This document shows positions 1 to 7,292 of a stretch of DNA of 64,000 nt, piece by piece. This DNA is from Streptomyces typhae (lineage in GTDB: Bacteria; Actinomycetota; Actinomycetes; Streptomycetales; Streptomycetaceae): NCBI RefSeq assembly GCF_009755605.1, contig NZ_WPNZ01000025.1, forward strand, positions 62,001 through 126,000, written 5' to 3'. Under the pieces are notes generated by a model. It made no database searches, was not told where the DNA came from, and was given only the letters and a program-made list of their open reading frames with translations. A program made the translations under genes and the position numbers. Every line of letters starts with the position of its first letter. The stretch's first letter is position 1.

Positions 1-155
1 GCGTCCGCCGTCACCTTGACGCGCGGGTCCGTGACCCAGGGCTCGGCCGCCTCGGGGCCGTCCGCCCCGTCGTCTTCGTATCCGTCGTAGTAACGCTCGT
101 CGTTGTTGTCGTCGACGAGGCCAAGCCAGGCACTCGCCTTGCGCACCGATCCCAT
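1..155 (-). CDS. sepF: SepF-like cell division protein (partial, N-terminus only)
   Basis: The first 51 codons of a gene that leaves the window at position 1. The start is ATG at 155-153, preceded by a strong AGAGGAGG ribosome site. The product opens MGSVRKASAWLGLVDD and continues with an acidic Asp/Glu/Tyr-rich stretch. This is the usual N-terminus of actinobacterial SepF-family proteins: a short amphipathic membrane-binding helix, then an acidic linker before the SepF domain. SepF anchors FtsZ to the membrane at the division septum. Streptomyces carry several SepF paralogues, and this opening looks like one of the accessory copies rather than the one in the dcw cluster. The SepF domain itself is outside the window. 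Confidence 0.8.
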   Translation of the reverse strand, partial: MGSVRKASAWLGLVDDNNDERYYDGYEDDGADGPEAAEPWVTDPRVKVTAD

Positions 156-443
156 GGACGCCTCCTCTCGCAGCGGTCTGCTTGCGTTCCGCACCCCTAT
201 GGTCGTCCATGATGCGGATGGTGCGCCAAGGGGATAGTCGTCGCGCACGGTTTTCGTGACGGTACTGGTGCACAGTGAAGACGGCGATAAACGTGGTTCT
301 TCAAGGGTCCTCTCACGCACGGCTGCTGACAGAGAGTGAAATATGATGGTTGGCGGCGTACGGGTGACGGGCGGTGCGTACGGGTGAACGGACTGCTCGC
401 TACGATGCCGGAGTTCGGCGTCGGAGCCACGGGGGGAGCCGTC

Positions 444-1721
444 ATGTTCGGAATCGTCAGGCCTTGCAGTCATCGACTCGGGGACCGTCTCAAGGCCGAG
501 TGGATGGCGCATCTGTGCGGCCTCTGTCTGGCGCTGCGCGGGGACCACGGGCAGTTCGCACGCGTCGTGACCAACTACGACGGGCTCATCATCTCGGTTC
601 TGACGGAGGCTCAGGCCGAGCGGTCCGGCGACCGGCGGCGCACCGCGGGACCCTGTCCGCTGCGCGGCCTGCGCACCGCGTCCGTCGCCCGGGGCGAGGG
701 CGCCCGGCTCGCCGCGGCCGTCTCGCTCGTCCTCGCGTCGGCGAAGGTGCGCGACCACGTGGTCGACGGCGACGGCCTGTTGGCGCGCAGGCCGGTGGCC
801 GCGGCCGCGCGCCGGGTGGCGGCGCGATGGGACCGCGCGGGTGCGGGCACCGGCGCCGACGTGGGCTTCGACACGGCGGTCCTGCTCGACGCCGTCGAAC
901 GGCAGGAGGGCATCGAGGCCTTGGCGGGGCCCGGCACGTCCCTGCTCACCGTCACCGAGCCGACCGAGACCGCGACGGCCGCGGCCTTCGCGCACACCGC
1001 CGTCCTCGCCGGCCGGCCGGGCAACGCGGAGCCGCTGGCCGAGGCCGGGCGGCTCTTCGGCAGGCTCGCGCACCTCCTGGACGCCGTCGAGGACCGGCAG
1101 GCGGACGCCGAGGCCGGTGCCTGGAACCCGCTCACGGCCCTCGGCACGTCCCGCGCCGAGGCCCGGCGGCTCGCCGACGACGCGCTGCACGGCATCCGGC
1201 TCGCCCTCGCGGAGGTGCGTTTCACCGAGGGCGGCCTCGCGCACTTCCTGCTCGTGCACGAACTGACGCGCTCGGTGGACCGGGCGTTCGGCACCGGCTC
1301 GTGCGGCCACGCCCCGCACCGGGCCGGGGGCGCGGCCGGTCCTGAGGTGACCGTGCGTAACGGTTCCTGGGGTTCCGGCCAGGGTTCGGGGCCGGGTGCG
1401 TACGGCGGCGACGGGTCCTCGTACGGATCGGGGAACCACTCGGGGAACTACCGGGACTACTACGGCGGCAGCGGAGACCACGGCGGCGGGCAGGGCGGTG
1501 GCGGGTACGGCGGCGACTCCGGCGGCTGGTCGGCCGGGGGACAGCCGCCCAAGCCGCGGCGCGGCTTCTGGGCCGGGTGCGCCGTCGCGATCGGGCTGTG
1601 CTGCACGTGCCGACTGTGCTGCGCGAAGGAGTACGAGGGGCCGTGGTCCCGGAAGAAGCGCGAGGGCGTCTGCCGGGACTGCGACTGCGACTGCTGCGAG
1701 TGCTGCTCGTGCTGCGACTGA
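444..1721 (+). CDS. DUF5685 family protein with cysteine-rich tail
   Basis: A 425-residue protein of the actinobacterial DUF5685 family, function unknown. The start MFGIVRPCSHRLGD is the family's usual N-terminus and follows a GGGGGGAG site; an upstream in-frame ATG at 336 lacks one. Residues 1 to about 310 form an Ala-rich, probably helical domain with an early Cys cluster (HLCGLC) that could bind metal. A Gly/Ser/Tyr-rich low-complexity linker of about 80 residues follows. The last about 50 residues hold some 15 cysteines, many as CC or CDC pairs, around a hydrophobic patch (GCAVAIGLCCTC). The tail could be a lipidated, metal-binding or thiol-rich membrane anchor, but nothing in the sequence decides which. 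It stands alone between sepF and a convergent transporter gene. Confidence 0.75.
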   Translation: MFGIVRPCSHRLGDRLKAEWMAHLCGLCLALRGDHGQFARVVTNYDGLIISVLTEAQAERSGDRRRTAGPCPLRGLRTASVARGEGARLAAAVSLVLASAKVRDHVVDGDGLLARRPVAAAARRVAARWDRAGAGTGADVGFDTAVLLDAVERQEGIEALAGPGTSLLTVTEPTETATAAAFAHTAVLAGRPGNAEPLAEAGRLFGRLAHLLDAVEDRQADAEAGAWNPLTALGTSRAEARRLADDALHGIRLALAEVRFTEGGLAHFLLVHELTRSVDRAFGTGSCGHAPHRAGGAAGPEVTVRNGSWGSGQGSGPGAYGGDGSSYGSGNHSGNYRDYYGGSGDHGGGQGGGGYGGDSGGWSAGGQPPKPRRGFWAGCAVAIGLCCTCRLCCAKEYEGPWSRKKREGVCRDCDCDCCECCSCCD

Positions 1722-1763
1722 GCCGGGCCCGCAGGGTGCGGGCCCGGTGCCGGTGACGTGCCG

Positions 1764-2723
1764 TCAGTCCTTGATCTCGGGCGGTGAGATCCGGGACCGG
1801 TCGATCGCCGAGGGGAGTGTGCCCCACTTCTTCAGGATGCGGTCGTACGTCCCGTCCTCGATGAGCCGGTCGACCGCCGCCTGGAACGCGGGCGCCAGCT
1901 TCGTGCCCTTCTTGAAGGCGAAGCCCACGTCCAGGCGGTGGTACTCGCCCAGGAACCGCAGCCCCTCCTGCTGCTTCACCGCGTACCGCAGACCGTTGAT
2001 CGTCGACATCACCACGTCGCTGCGGCCCTGCTGGAGCGAGGGCCAGATCGCGCCCTGCTCGGCGTAGGTCTTCACGCTGTACGGCTTCTTGCCCGCGTCG
2101 GCGCACACGTGCTTGTTGTCCTCCAGGGTCACCTCGAAGGTGGTGCCCGCGCCGGTGGCGACGTTCAGACCGCAGAGCTGCTCGAAGTCCGTGACCTTCT
2201 TGAGCTTGCTGTCGGCGCGGACGGCGAAGCCCTGGCCGTCGTTGATGTAGGTGACGAAGTCGATGGTCCTGCGGCGTTCGTCGGTGACGCCGAAGTTCCC
2301 GGTGCCGAGGTCGTACTTGCCGCTGCCCAGGGACGGCAGGATGGCCTCGAAGCTCGCGGTCTCGCGTTTCAGGCGGACGCCGAGGACCTTGGCGACGGCG
2401 TCCGCGAAGTCGATGTCCTGGCCGACGACGGTTCTGCCGTCCGGCAGATGGACCGCGCTGGGAGGGGTGCCGCCGACGCTGGCGGCGAGCCTGAGCGTGC
2501 CCCGGTCCCGCACGTCGGCGGGGAGCAGCCGGGCCGCCTTGTCGTCCTTCGCGACCGACGACACGACGTCCGTCGTGGGGATCTTGCCGCCGCCCCCGGG
2601 TGCGGCGCCCTTGGCGGCGGTCGTGGAGTCGCCGGACCCGCAGGCGGTGAGCGTGAGCGCGGCGGCGGCGAGCAGCGCGTGGACGGTGGCGAGACGGCGG
2701 CGGGAGGGCAGGGCTGTGCGCAT
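1764..2723 (-). CDS. Amino-acid ABC transporter substrate-binding lipoprotein
   Basis: A 319-residue family 3 solute-binding protein (polar amino acid/amino-acid-derivative type). The N-terminus has twin Arg residues, a hydrophobic stretch and a lipobox LTAC with Cys28, so it should be a membrane-anchored extracellular lipoprotein. The body shows the typical sequence: GTLRLAAS near the start, then a GQDIDFADAVAKVLG segment and DLGTGNFGVTDERR. The ATG at 2723 sits just before the signal peptide; the open frame extends further upstream without signal features. It is divergent from the permease at 3314 and is the likely binding component for it. The two genes share a 590-bp intergenic region full of repeats. 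Confidence 0.88.
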   Translation of the reverse strand: MRTALPSRRRLATVHALLAAAALTLTACGSGDSTTAAKGAAPGGGGKIPTTDVVSSVAKDDKAARLLPADVRDRGTLRLAASVGGTPPSAVHLPDGRTVVGQDIDFADAVAKVLGVRLKRETASFEAILPSLGSGKYDLGTGNFGVTDERRRTIDFVTYINDGQGFAVRADSKLKKVTDFEQLCGLNVATGAGTTFEVTLEDNKHVCADAGKKPYSVKTYAEQGAIWPSLQQGRSDVVMSTINGLRYAVKQQEGLRFLGEYHRLDVGFAFKKGTKLAPAFQAAVDRLIEDGTYDRILKKWGTLPSAIDRSRISPPEIKD

Positions 2724-2785
2724 GGCGTGGCGTTCTCCGGGCTCGGTGCGACGAAGGTGGTGCGAGGGGAGTACGAGGGGAGGGG

Positions 2786-2821
2786 GTGCACGTACGCGTG
2801 GGAAGCGTGCACGTACACGTG
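2786..2821. repeat. Near-perfect 15-bp direct repeat upstream of the SBP gene
   Basis: GTGCACGTACGCGTG (2786-2800) is repeated as GTGCACGTACACGTG (2807-2821). The copies match at 14 of 15 positions and are spaced 21 bp start to start, two DNA turns. They lie 63-98 bp upstream of the SBP start codon (2723). Same-face spacing suggests a tandem operator, but no matching regulator was recognised. Confidence 0.55.
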
Positions 2822-2931
2822 TGAAGGCTGAGCAACGGCGCGGGAGCGCGACGGAGTTCGGAGAAGCTGAGACAGCTGTCCGCATCATGGAACGCGCGGG
2901 GTGGGAGACCCGGACGCGCGGGTGGGACAGG

Positions 2932-2997
2932 TCAGCTCACAGGTGCTGACGGATCAGCTCGGAGATGCCGACAAGTCAGCTCAGAAGTGCATCAACA
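2932..2997. repeat. Three tandem 22-bp imperfect repeats (TCAGCTC motif)
   Basis: TCAGCTC begins at 2932, 2954 and 2976, exactly 22 bp apart. Each is followed by a partly conserved (A/G)-(G/C)AG-(A/G)TGC-N3 segment. The array lies between the divergent SBP and permease genes, far from both start codons, so it is not coding. The two-turn period suggests binding of a regulator on one face of the helix. Confidence 0.6.
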
Positions 2998-3157
2998 CGA
3001 CGCCGACCACACGCGACCGAAGTCGATGTGGGAGCGCCTGACCAGCCACTGCTGTGGATGCATGAGGCCAAGTGGAACAGGCATCCGTTTTTCCGTCAAC
3101 TGCCTTGAGACGTACGGCTCATATTCTGGACAAGCCGGGGGCTGCTTCCGGACAGCC

Positions 3158-3188
3158 TTGACAGCGGACGCGAAGTTCCCCGTAGTCT
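3158..3188 (+). promoter_or_regulatory. Candidate promoter of the permease/monooxygenase operon
   Basis: A perfect TTGACA at 3158-3163 is followed after 19 bp by TAGTCT (3183-3188), a TAnnnT -10 element. The spacer is slightly long. The predicted transcription start near 3195 gives a leader of about 120 nt before the ATG at 3314. Confidence 0.45.
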
Positions 3189-3196
3189 CAAAGAGG

Positions 3197-3223
3197 CGGA
3201 CCCCTGCTGAGGGGCTGGGTCCG
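3197..3223 (+). promoter_or_regulatory. Leader hairpin before the permease gene
   Basis: CGGACCC (3197-3203) and GGGTCCG (3217-3223) form perfect 7-bp arms around a 13-nt loop that itself contains CCTG and GGGG. It would lie at the very 5' end of the predicted transcript. No known riboswitch consensus was recognised. Confidence 0.35.
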
Positions 3224-3313
3224 TGTCGGCCGCGCCTTGGCGCGCGCCCCATGTGAAGGCGGCATTCGCACTGTCGTCCTGCTCGTCCTGCTCTTTCTGA
3301 CGAAAGCCTTCGC

Positions 3314-4177
3314 ATGTCATCCGACACCCTCGCCAAAGTTCCCGTCCGGCCGCCGGACCCTCCCGAGGACGACTCCGCAGCCCTGACCGTCGTCGGGCGT
3401 CCCCGGATCGGCCAGTGGACCGCCGCCGTCGTCGTCCTGGTCGCCCTCGCGCTGGTCGTCAACTCCGTCGCCCGCAACGACGCGTTCCAATGGGGCGTCG
3501 TCGGCGACTACTTCACCACCCCCGCGGTGCTGCGCGGACTCTGGCTGACGCTGTGGCTGACCGCCGTGGTGATGGTGCTCGGCTTCGCGCTCGGCACCCT
3601 GCTCGCCCTCGGCCGGCTCTCGGCCAACCCGGTCCTGAGGTCCGTGAGCTGGGGCTACGTCTGGTTCTTCCGGTCGATGCCGATCCTGGTGCAGCTCCTG
3701 TTCTGGTTCAACATCGGCGCCCTCTACCCGACGCTGTTCGGTGTCAGGACGGTGGACCTGCTCGGGCCCGTCACCATCGCCGTCATCGGCCTGACCCTGC
3801 ACGAGGCCGCGTACGCGGCCGAGGTCGTGCGCGCGGGTGTGCTCTCCGTGGACCGCGGCCAGTTCGAGGCGGCGCAGTCACTCGGCCTCGGGCGGTGGCG
3901 CCGGTTCCGCCGGATCGTGCTGCCGCAGGCGATGCGCTCCATCGTGCCGCCGGCCGGGAACATGCTGATCGGCACCCTCAAGGGCACCTCGATCGTCAGC
4001 GTCATCGCCGTACAGGACCTGCTCTACTCCGTGCAGCTCGTCTACCACCGCACGTACCAGGTCATCCCGCTGCTGCTTGTCGCCACCCTCTGGTACGTCG
4101 TCGTCACCTCGCTGCTCAGCGTCGGGCAGCACTACGTGGAGCGGTACTACGCGCGCGGCACGGAGCGGACGCGATGA
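3314..4177 (+). CDS. Amino-acid ABC transporter permease
   Basis: A 287-residue membrane protein of the polar-amino-acid permease (HisM/GlnP) family. About 50 cytoplasmic residues precede the first membrane span. The core has a WLTLWLTAVVMVLGFALG span, then FFRSMPILVQLLFW and the EAA loop EVVRAGVLSVDRGQFEAAQSLG, the site that contacts the ATPase. One permease could act as a homodimer with the lipoprotein encoded divergently. No ATP-binding subunit is encoded nearby, so the transporter needs one from elsewhere. The stop overlaps the next start by 4 bp (ATGA), so the genes are translationally coupled. Confidence 0.92.
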   Translation: MSSDTLAKVPVRPPDPPEDDSAALTVVGRPRIGQWTAAVVVLVALALVVNSVARNDAFQWGVVGDYFTTPAVLRGLWLTLWLTAVVMVLGFALGTLLALGRLSANPVLRSVSWGYVWFFRSMPILVQLLFWFNIGALYPTLFGVRTVDLLGPVTIAVIGLTLHEAAYAAEVVRAGVLSVDRGQFEAAQSLGLGRWRRFRRIVLPQAMRSIVPPAGNMLIGTLKGTSIVSVIAVQDLLYSVQLVYHRTYQVIPLLLVATLWYVVVTSLLSVGQHYVERYYARGTERTR

Positions 4178-6213
4178 GCGCCCCGCGGCCCGCCGCCCCC
4201 ACCCTGGTGATCGTCGGCGCGGGCCCGCGCGCCACCGGCCTGCTCGAACGCGTCGCGGCCAACGCCCCCGAGCTGTACGGCGACGCGCCTCTGACCATCC
4301 ACCTCGTCGACCCCTATCCGCCGGGCCCCGGCCGGATCTGGCGCGAGCAGCAGTCGCCGCTGCTGTGGATGAACTCGCACGCGCAGGACGTCACGATGTT
4401 CACCGACGACACGGTCGAGGTCACCGGGCCCGTACGGCCGGGGCCCGCGCTGCACGAGTGGGCGGACGTCGAGGGACAGCTCTTCGCCGACCGGCAGACC
4501 CAGGGCGGCTATCTGCGCTGGGTGTACGAGCAGGCCGTGGCCGACCTGCCGCCCCGGGTCACTGTCCGCCACCACGCCTGCCGCGCCACCCGGCTGACCG
4601 GGCCGCGGCGCGGGCCGCAGAAGGTGTGGCTCGAAGGCAGGAAGTACCCGCTCCTCGCCGACCTCGTCGTCCTCGCCCAGGGGCACCTGGACGCCGAACT
4701 CGACGACGAGCAGAAGGAACTCGCCGCCCACGCCCGGCGCCACGGCCTTGTCCACCTGCCGCCCGACTTCACCGCCGACGCCGACCTGAGCGCGCTGCGG
4801 GGCGGCGAGCCCGTCCTGGTGCGCGGCTTCGGGCTCGCCTTCGTGGACCTGATGGTGCTCCTGACCGAGGGCCGCGGCGGGCGGTACGAGGGTGACACCT
4901 ATGTCCCGTCGGGCCGTGAACCCGTGCTGTACGTCGGCTCCCGGCGCGGCGTGCCCTACCACTCCAAGATCGGCTACACCTGGGACGGCGGGGAGCGGCC
5001 GCCGCTGCCGCGCCACCTCGGGCCCGAGCAGATCGACGAACTCCTCGCGCGGCCCGGCGGCTTCGACTTCACCCGCGACGTGTGGCCCCTCGTCGAGAAG
5101 GAGCTGGGCTTCGCCCACTACCACCGCCTGTTCACCGCCCATCCCGAACGCACCGCCGTCGCCTGGCGGGACTTCGACGAGAAGTACGCGGTCTGCCCGC
5201 CCGGCAGCCCCGAACTCGCCGCCCTCGTCTCGTCCGCCGTGCCCGACCCCGCCGACCGCCTCGACCTCACCGCGCTCGACCACCCCCTCGACGGGGTCCG
5301 CCACCCCTCGTACGAGAGCCTCCAGGAGGGCATGCGGGCCTACATCACGGCTGATCTCACCCGCCGCCACGACCCGGCGCACAGCCCCGACCTGGCCGTC
5401 TTCCTCGGTCTTCTCTCCGCGTACGGGCAACTGGTGCGGCTCGGCGACATCGGGCCCTGGTGGCACGGCTTCTTCAGCTACCTCGCCTCGGGGCCGCCCG
5501 GACCGCGTCTGCGGCAACTGCTCGCCCTGTCGCGGGCCGGCGTGGTGCGGTTCCTCGGAGCCGACATGACGGTGGAGGCGGACGCGGGAGTGTTCCGGGC
5601 GCGCAGCGCCACCGTGCCCGGGGCGTGGGTCGAGGCCCGCGCCCTCGTCGAGGCGCGGCTGCCGCAGCCCACGCTCGCCCGCACCCGTGACCCGCTCCTG
5701 CGCGGGTTGCACGTGGACGGAGTCGCCGAGACCGCCGACGGCCTGCTGGCCGTCGACCCGTCCGACGGCCGCATCCGCGACGAGAGCGGCACCCCGCACC
5801 CCCGCCGCTTCGCCCTCGGCCCCCACACCGACTCCCGCGGCGCCGGCGCCTTCACCCGGCCCCGCACCAACAGTCCCGCGTTCCGCCAGAACGACGCGAC
5901 GGCGCGGGCGGTGCTGGTGTTCTTCGCGGAGGCGCGTGGTTCTGGTGGCGGTGGGCGCGGCTCCGCTGCCGGGGAGGGCGGTGCCCCCGGCGCGGCGCGC
6001 GACTCCGGCGCGGCGGGGCGTGGCCCCGGCGCGGGCGGGCGCGGCTCCGGCCTCGGTGAGCGCGACGACGGGGCCGGGCACCCCGCCCCGTACCCGCCCC
6101 CGCCCATCACCTCAGGCCCCGCCCGCGCCGCGGAGAGTCCGGAAACCGCCGGGCCCCCGGCGACCCCCCGCGGGTGCGGGCACGTTCCGCCGAGAGAGGT
6201 TCGACCCTCATGA
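4174..6213 (+). CDS. FAD/NAD(P)-binding protein
   Basis: A 679-residue protein that begins with a Rossmann dinucleotide motif (LVIVGAGPRATGLLERV). A second conserved block, DPYPPGPGRIWR, then LLWMNSHAQDVTMF, fits the FAD-NAD(P)-binding family found in actinobacterial and cyanobacterial secondary-metabolism and amine-oxidation clusters. Such proteins resemble flavin N-hydroxylases or dehydrogenases, but the reaction is unknown. From about residue 590 the protein turns into a low-complexity Gly/Ala/Ser/Pro tail of about 90 residues, probably unstructured. It overlaps both the permease (4 bp) and the next monooxygenase gene (4 bp). It could supply reduced flavin or act on the same imported substrate. 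Confidence 0.82.
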   Translation: MSAPRPAAPTLVIVGAGPRATGLLERVAANAPELYGDAPLTIHLVDPYPPGPGRIWREQQSPLLWMNSHAQDVTMFTDDTVEVTGPVRPGPALHEWADVEGQLFADRQTQGGYLRWVYEQAVADLPPRVTVRHHACRATRLTGPRRGPQKVWLEGRKYPLLADLVVLAQGHLDAELDDEQKELAAHARRHGLVHLPPDFTADADLSALRGGEPVLVRGFGLAFVDLMVLLTEGRGGRYEGDTYVPSGREPVLYVGSRRGVPYHSKIGYTWDGGERPPLPRHLGPEQIDELLARPGGFDFTRDVWPLVEKELGFAHYHRLFTAHPERTAVAWRDFDEKYAVCPPGSPELAALVSSAVPDPADRLDLTALDHPLDGVRHPSYESLQEGMRAYITADLTRRHDPAHSPDLAVFLGLLSAYGQLVRLGDIGPWWHGFFSYLASGPPGPRLRQLLALSRAGVVRFLGADMTVEADAGVFRARSATVPGAWVEARALVEARLPQPTLARTRDPLLRGLHVDGVAETADGLLAVDPSDGRIRDESGTPHPRRFALGPHTDSRGAGAFTRPRTNSPAFRQNDATARAVLVFFAEARGSGGGGRGSAAGEGGAPGAARDSGAAGRGPGAGGRGSGLGERDDGAGHPAPYPPPPITSGPARAAESPETAGPPATPRGCGHVPPREVRPS

Positions 6214-7292
6214 CCCCACCCGCCCCGGGCCACGGCCCCCTGCACCTCGCAGCCGCCGTCGACCTGCCCGGTGCCTTCGACGCCGCCCCCTACACCGAGC
6301 TCGCGCGGCTCGCCGAGAGCGGCGCGCTCGACTTCGTCACGCTCGGGGACTCCTTCGCCCGGCACGGCCCCGACGCCCTGGCCGTCCTCGCCCGGGTGGC
6401 CCCGGACACCGGGCGCGTCGGCCTGGTGCCGACCGTGACGACCACGCACACCGAGCCGTTCCACGTGCAGGCGGCCGTGGCGACCCTGGACTGGGTGAGC
6501 CACGGCCGGGCCGGCTGGGCCGTGGACGTCTCGGCGACCGAGGCCGACGCCCGGCTCTTCGGGCGCCGCCGGGTCGCCTCCCGCGAGGCGCTGTGGCGGG
6601 AGGCCGGCGAGGTCGCCGACGTGGCACGGCGGCTGTGGGACAGCTGGGAGGACGGGGCCGAGATCCGTGACGCGGCGACCGGCCGCTTCGTCGACCGCGA
6701 CAAGCTGCACCACGTCGACTTCGCCGGCAACACCTTCTCCGTACGGGGCCCCTCCCTCGTGCCCCGGCCCCCGCAGGGACACCCGGTCGTCGTGGTCGAC
6801 GCCACCGACGGCCACACCCGGGAGACGGCCGCCCGGCACGCGGACGTCGCCCTGGTACGGGCCGCGAGCCCCGCCCGAGCCGACTCCGTCCGCGCCGAAC
6901 TGCACCGCCGCGCCACCGAACTCGGCCGGAACCGGGGGAAGTTGCGGGTGTTCGCGGCGCTGCTCGTGGACCTCGGCGGCGGCGAACACGCGGCGCAGCC
7001 CGGCCACGGCGGCGGCCCGCTGCCCACCGCCGACGGCCCCCTCTACCGCGGCGGCCCCGTCGACCTCGCCGAGCTCATCGCCACCTGGCACGGCGCGGGC
7101 GCCGTCGACGGCTTCCACCTCACCCCCGTCGAACCGCGGCGCGACCTGGAGCGCCTGGTCAACGGCACCGTGGCGCTGCTCCAGCACCGCGGCCTCTTCC
7201 GCACCTTCTACCCGGGCACGACGCTCCGGGACCACCTCGGCCTCGCCCGGCCCGCCAACCGGTACGCGGCACTCGCGGGGGGCCCGTCATGA
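6210..7292 (+). CDS. LLM-class flavin-dependent monooxygenase (first of two)
   Basis: A 360-residue luciferase-like monooxygenase (bacterial luciferase fold, FMNH2-dependent). The start at 6210 overlaps the previous stop as ATGA and follows a GAGAGAGG site. It shows segments typical of the family: GALDFVTLGDSF, RVGLVPTVTTTHTEPFH, SHGRAGWAVDVSATE and RRLWDSWEDGA. The WDSWEDGA element points to the NtaA/SnaA/DszA subgroup. It is about 80 residues shorter than its neighbour and than typical members. Such enzymes insert oxygen next to N, S or C atoms using reduced flavin from a separate reductase. With the next gene it may form a two-step oxidation or a heteromer. Confidence 0.88.
   Translation: MTPPAPGHGPLHLAAAVDLPGAFDAAPYTELARLAESGALDFVTLGDSFARHGPDALAVLARVAPDTGRVGLVPTVTTTHTEPFHVQAAVATLDWVSHGRAGWAVDVSATEADARLFGRRRVASREALWREAGEVADVARRLWDSWEDGAEIRDAATGRFVDRDKLHHVDFAGNTFSVRGPSLVPRPPQGHPVVVVDATDGHTRETAARHADVALVRAASPARADSVRAELHRRATELGRNRGKLRVFAALLVDLGGGEHAAQPGHGGGPLPTADGPLYRGGPVDLAELIATWHGAGAVDGFHLTPVEPRRDLERLVNGTVALLQHRGLFRTFYPGTTLRDHLGLARPANRYAALAGGPS

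Noticed and set aside
3197..3310. Leader considered as a SAM or other riboswitch
   Set aside because: No match to remembered SAM-I, SAM-II, SAM-IV or TPP core motifs; only a simple hairpin is visible.
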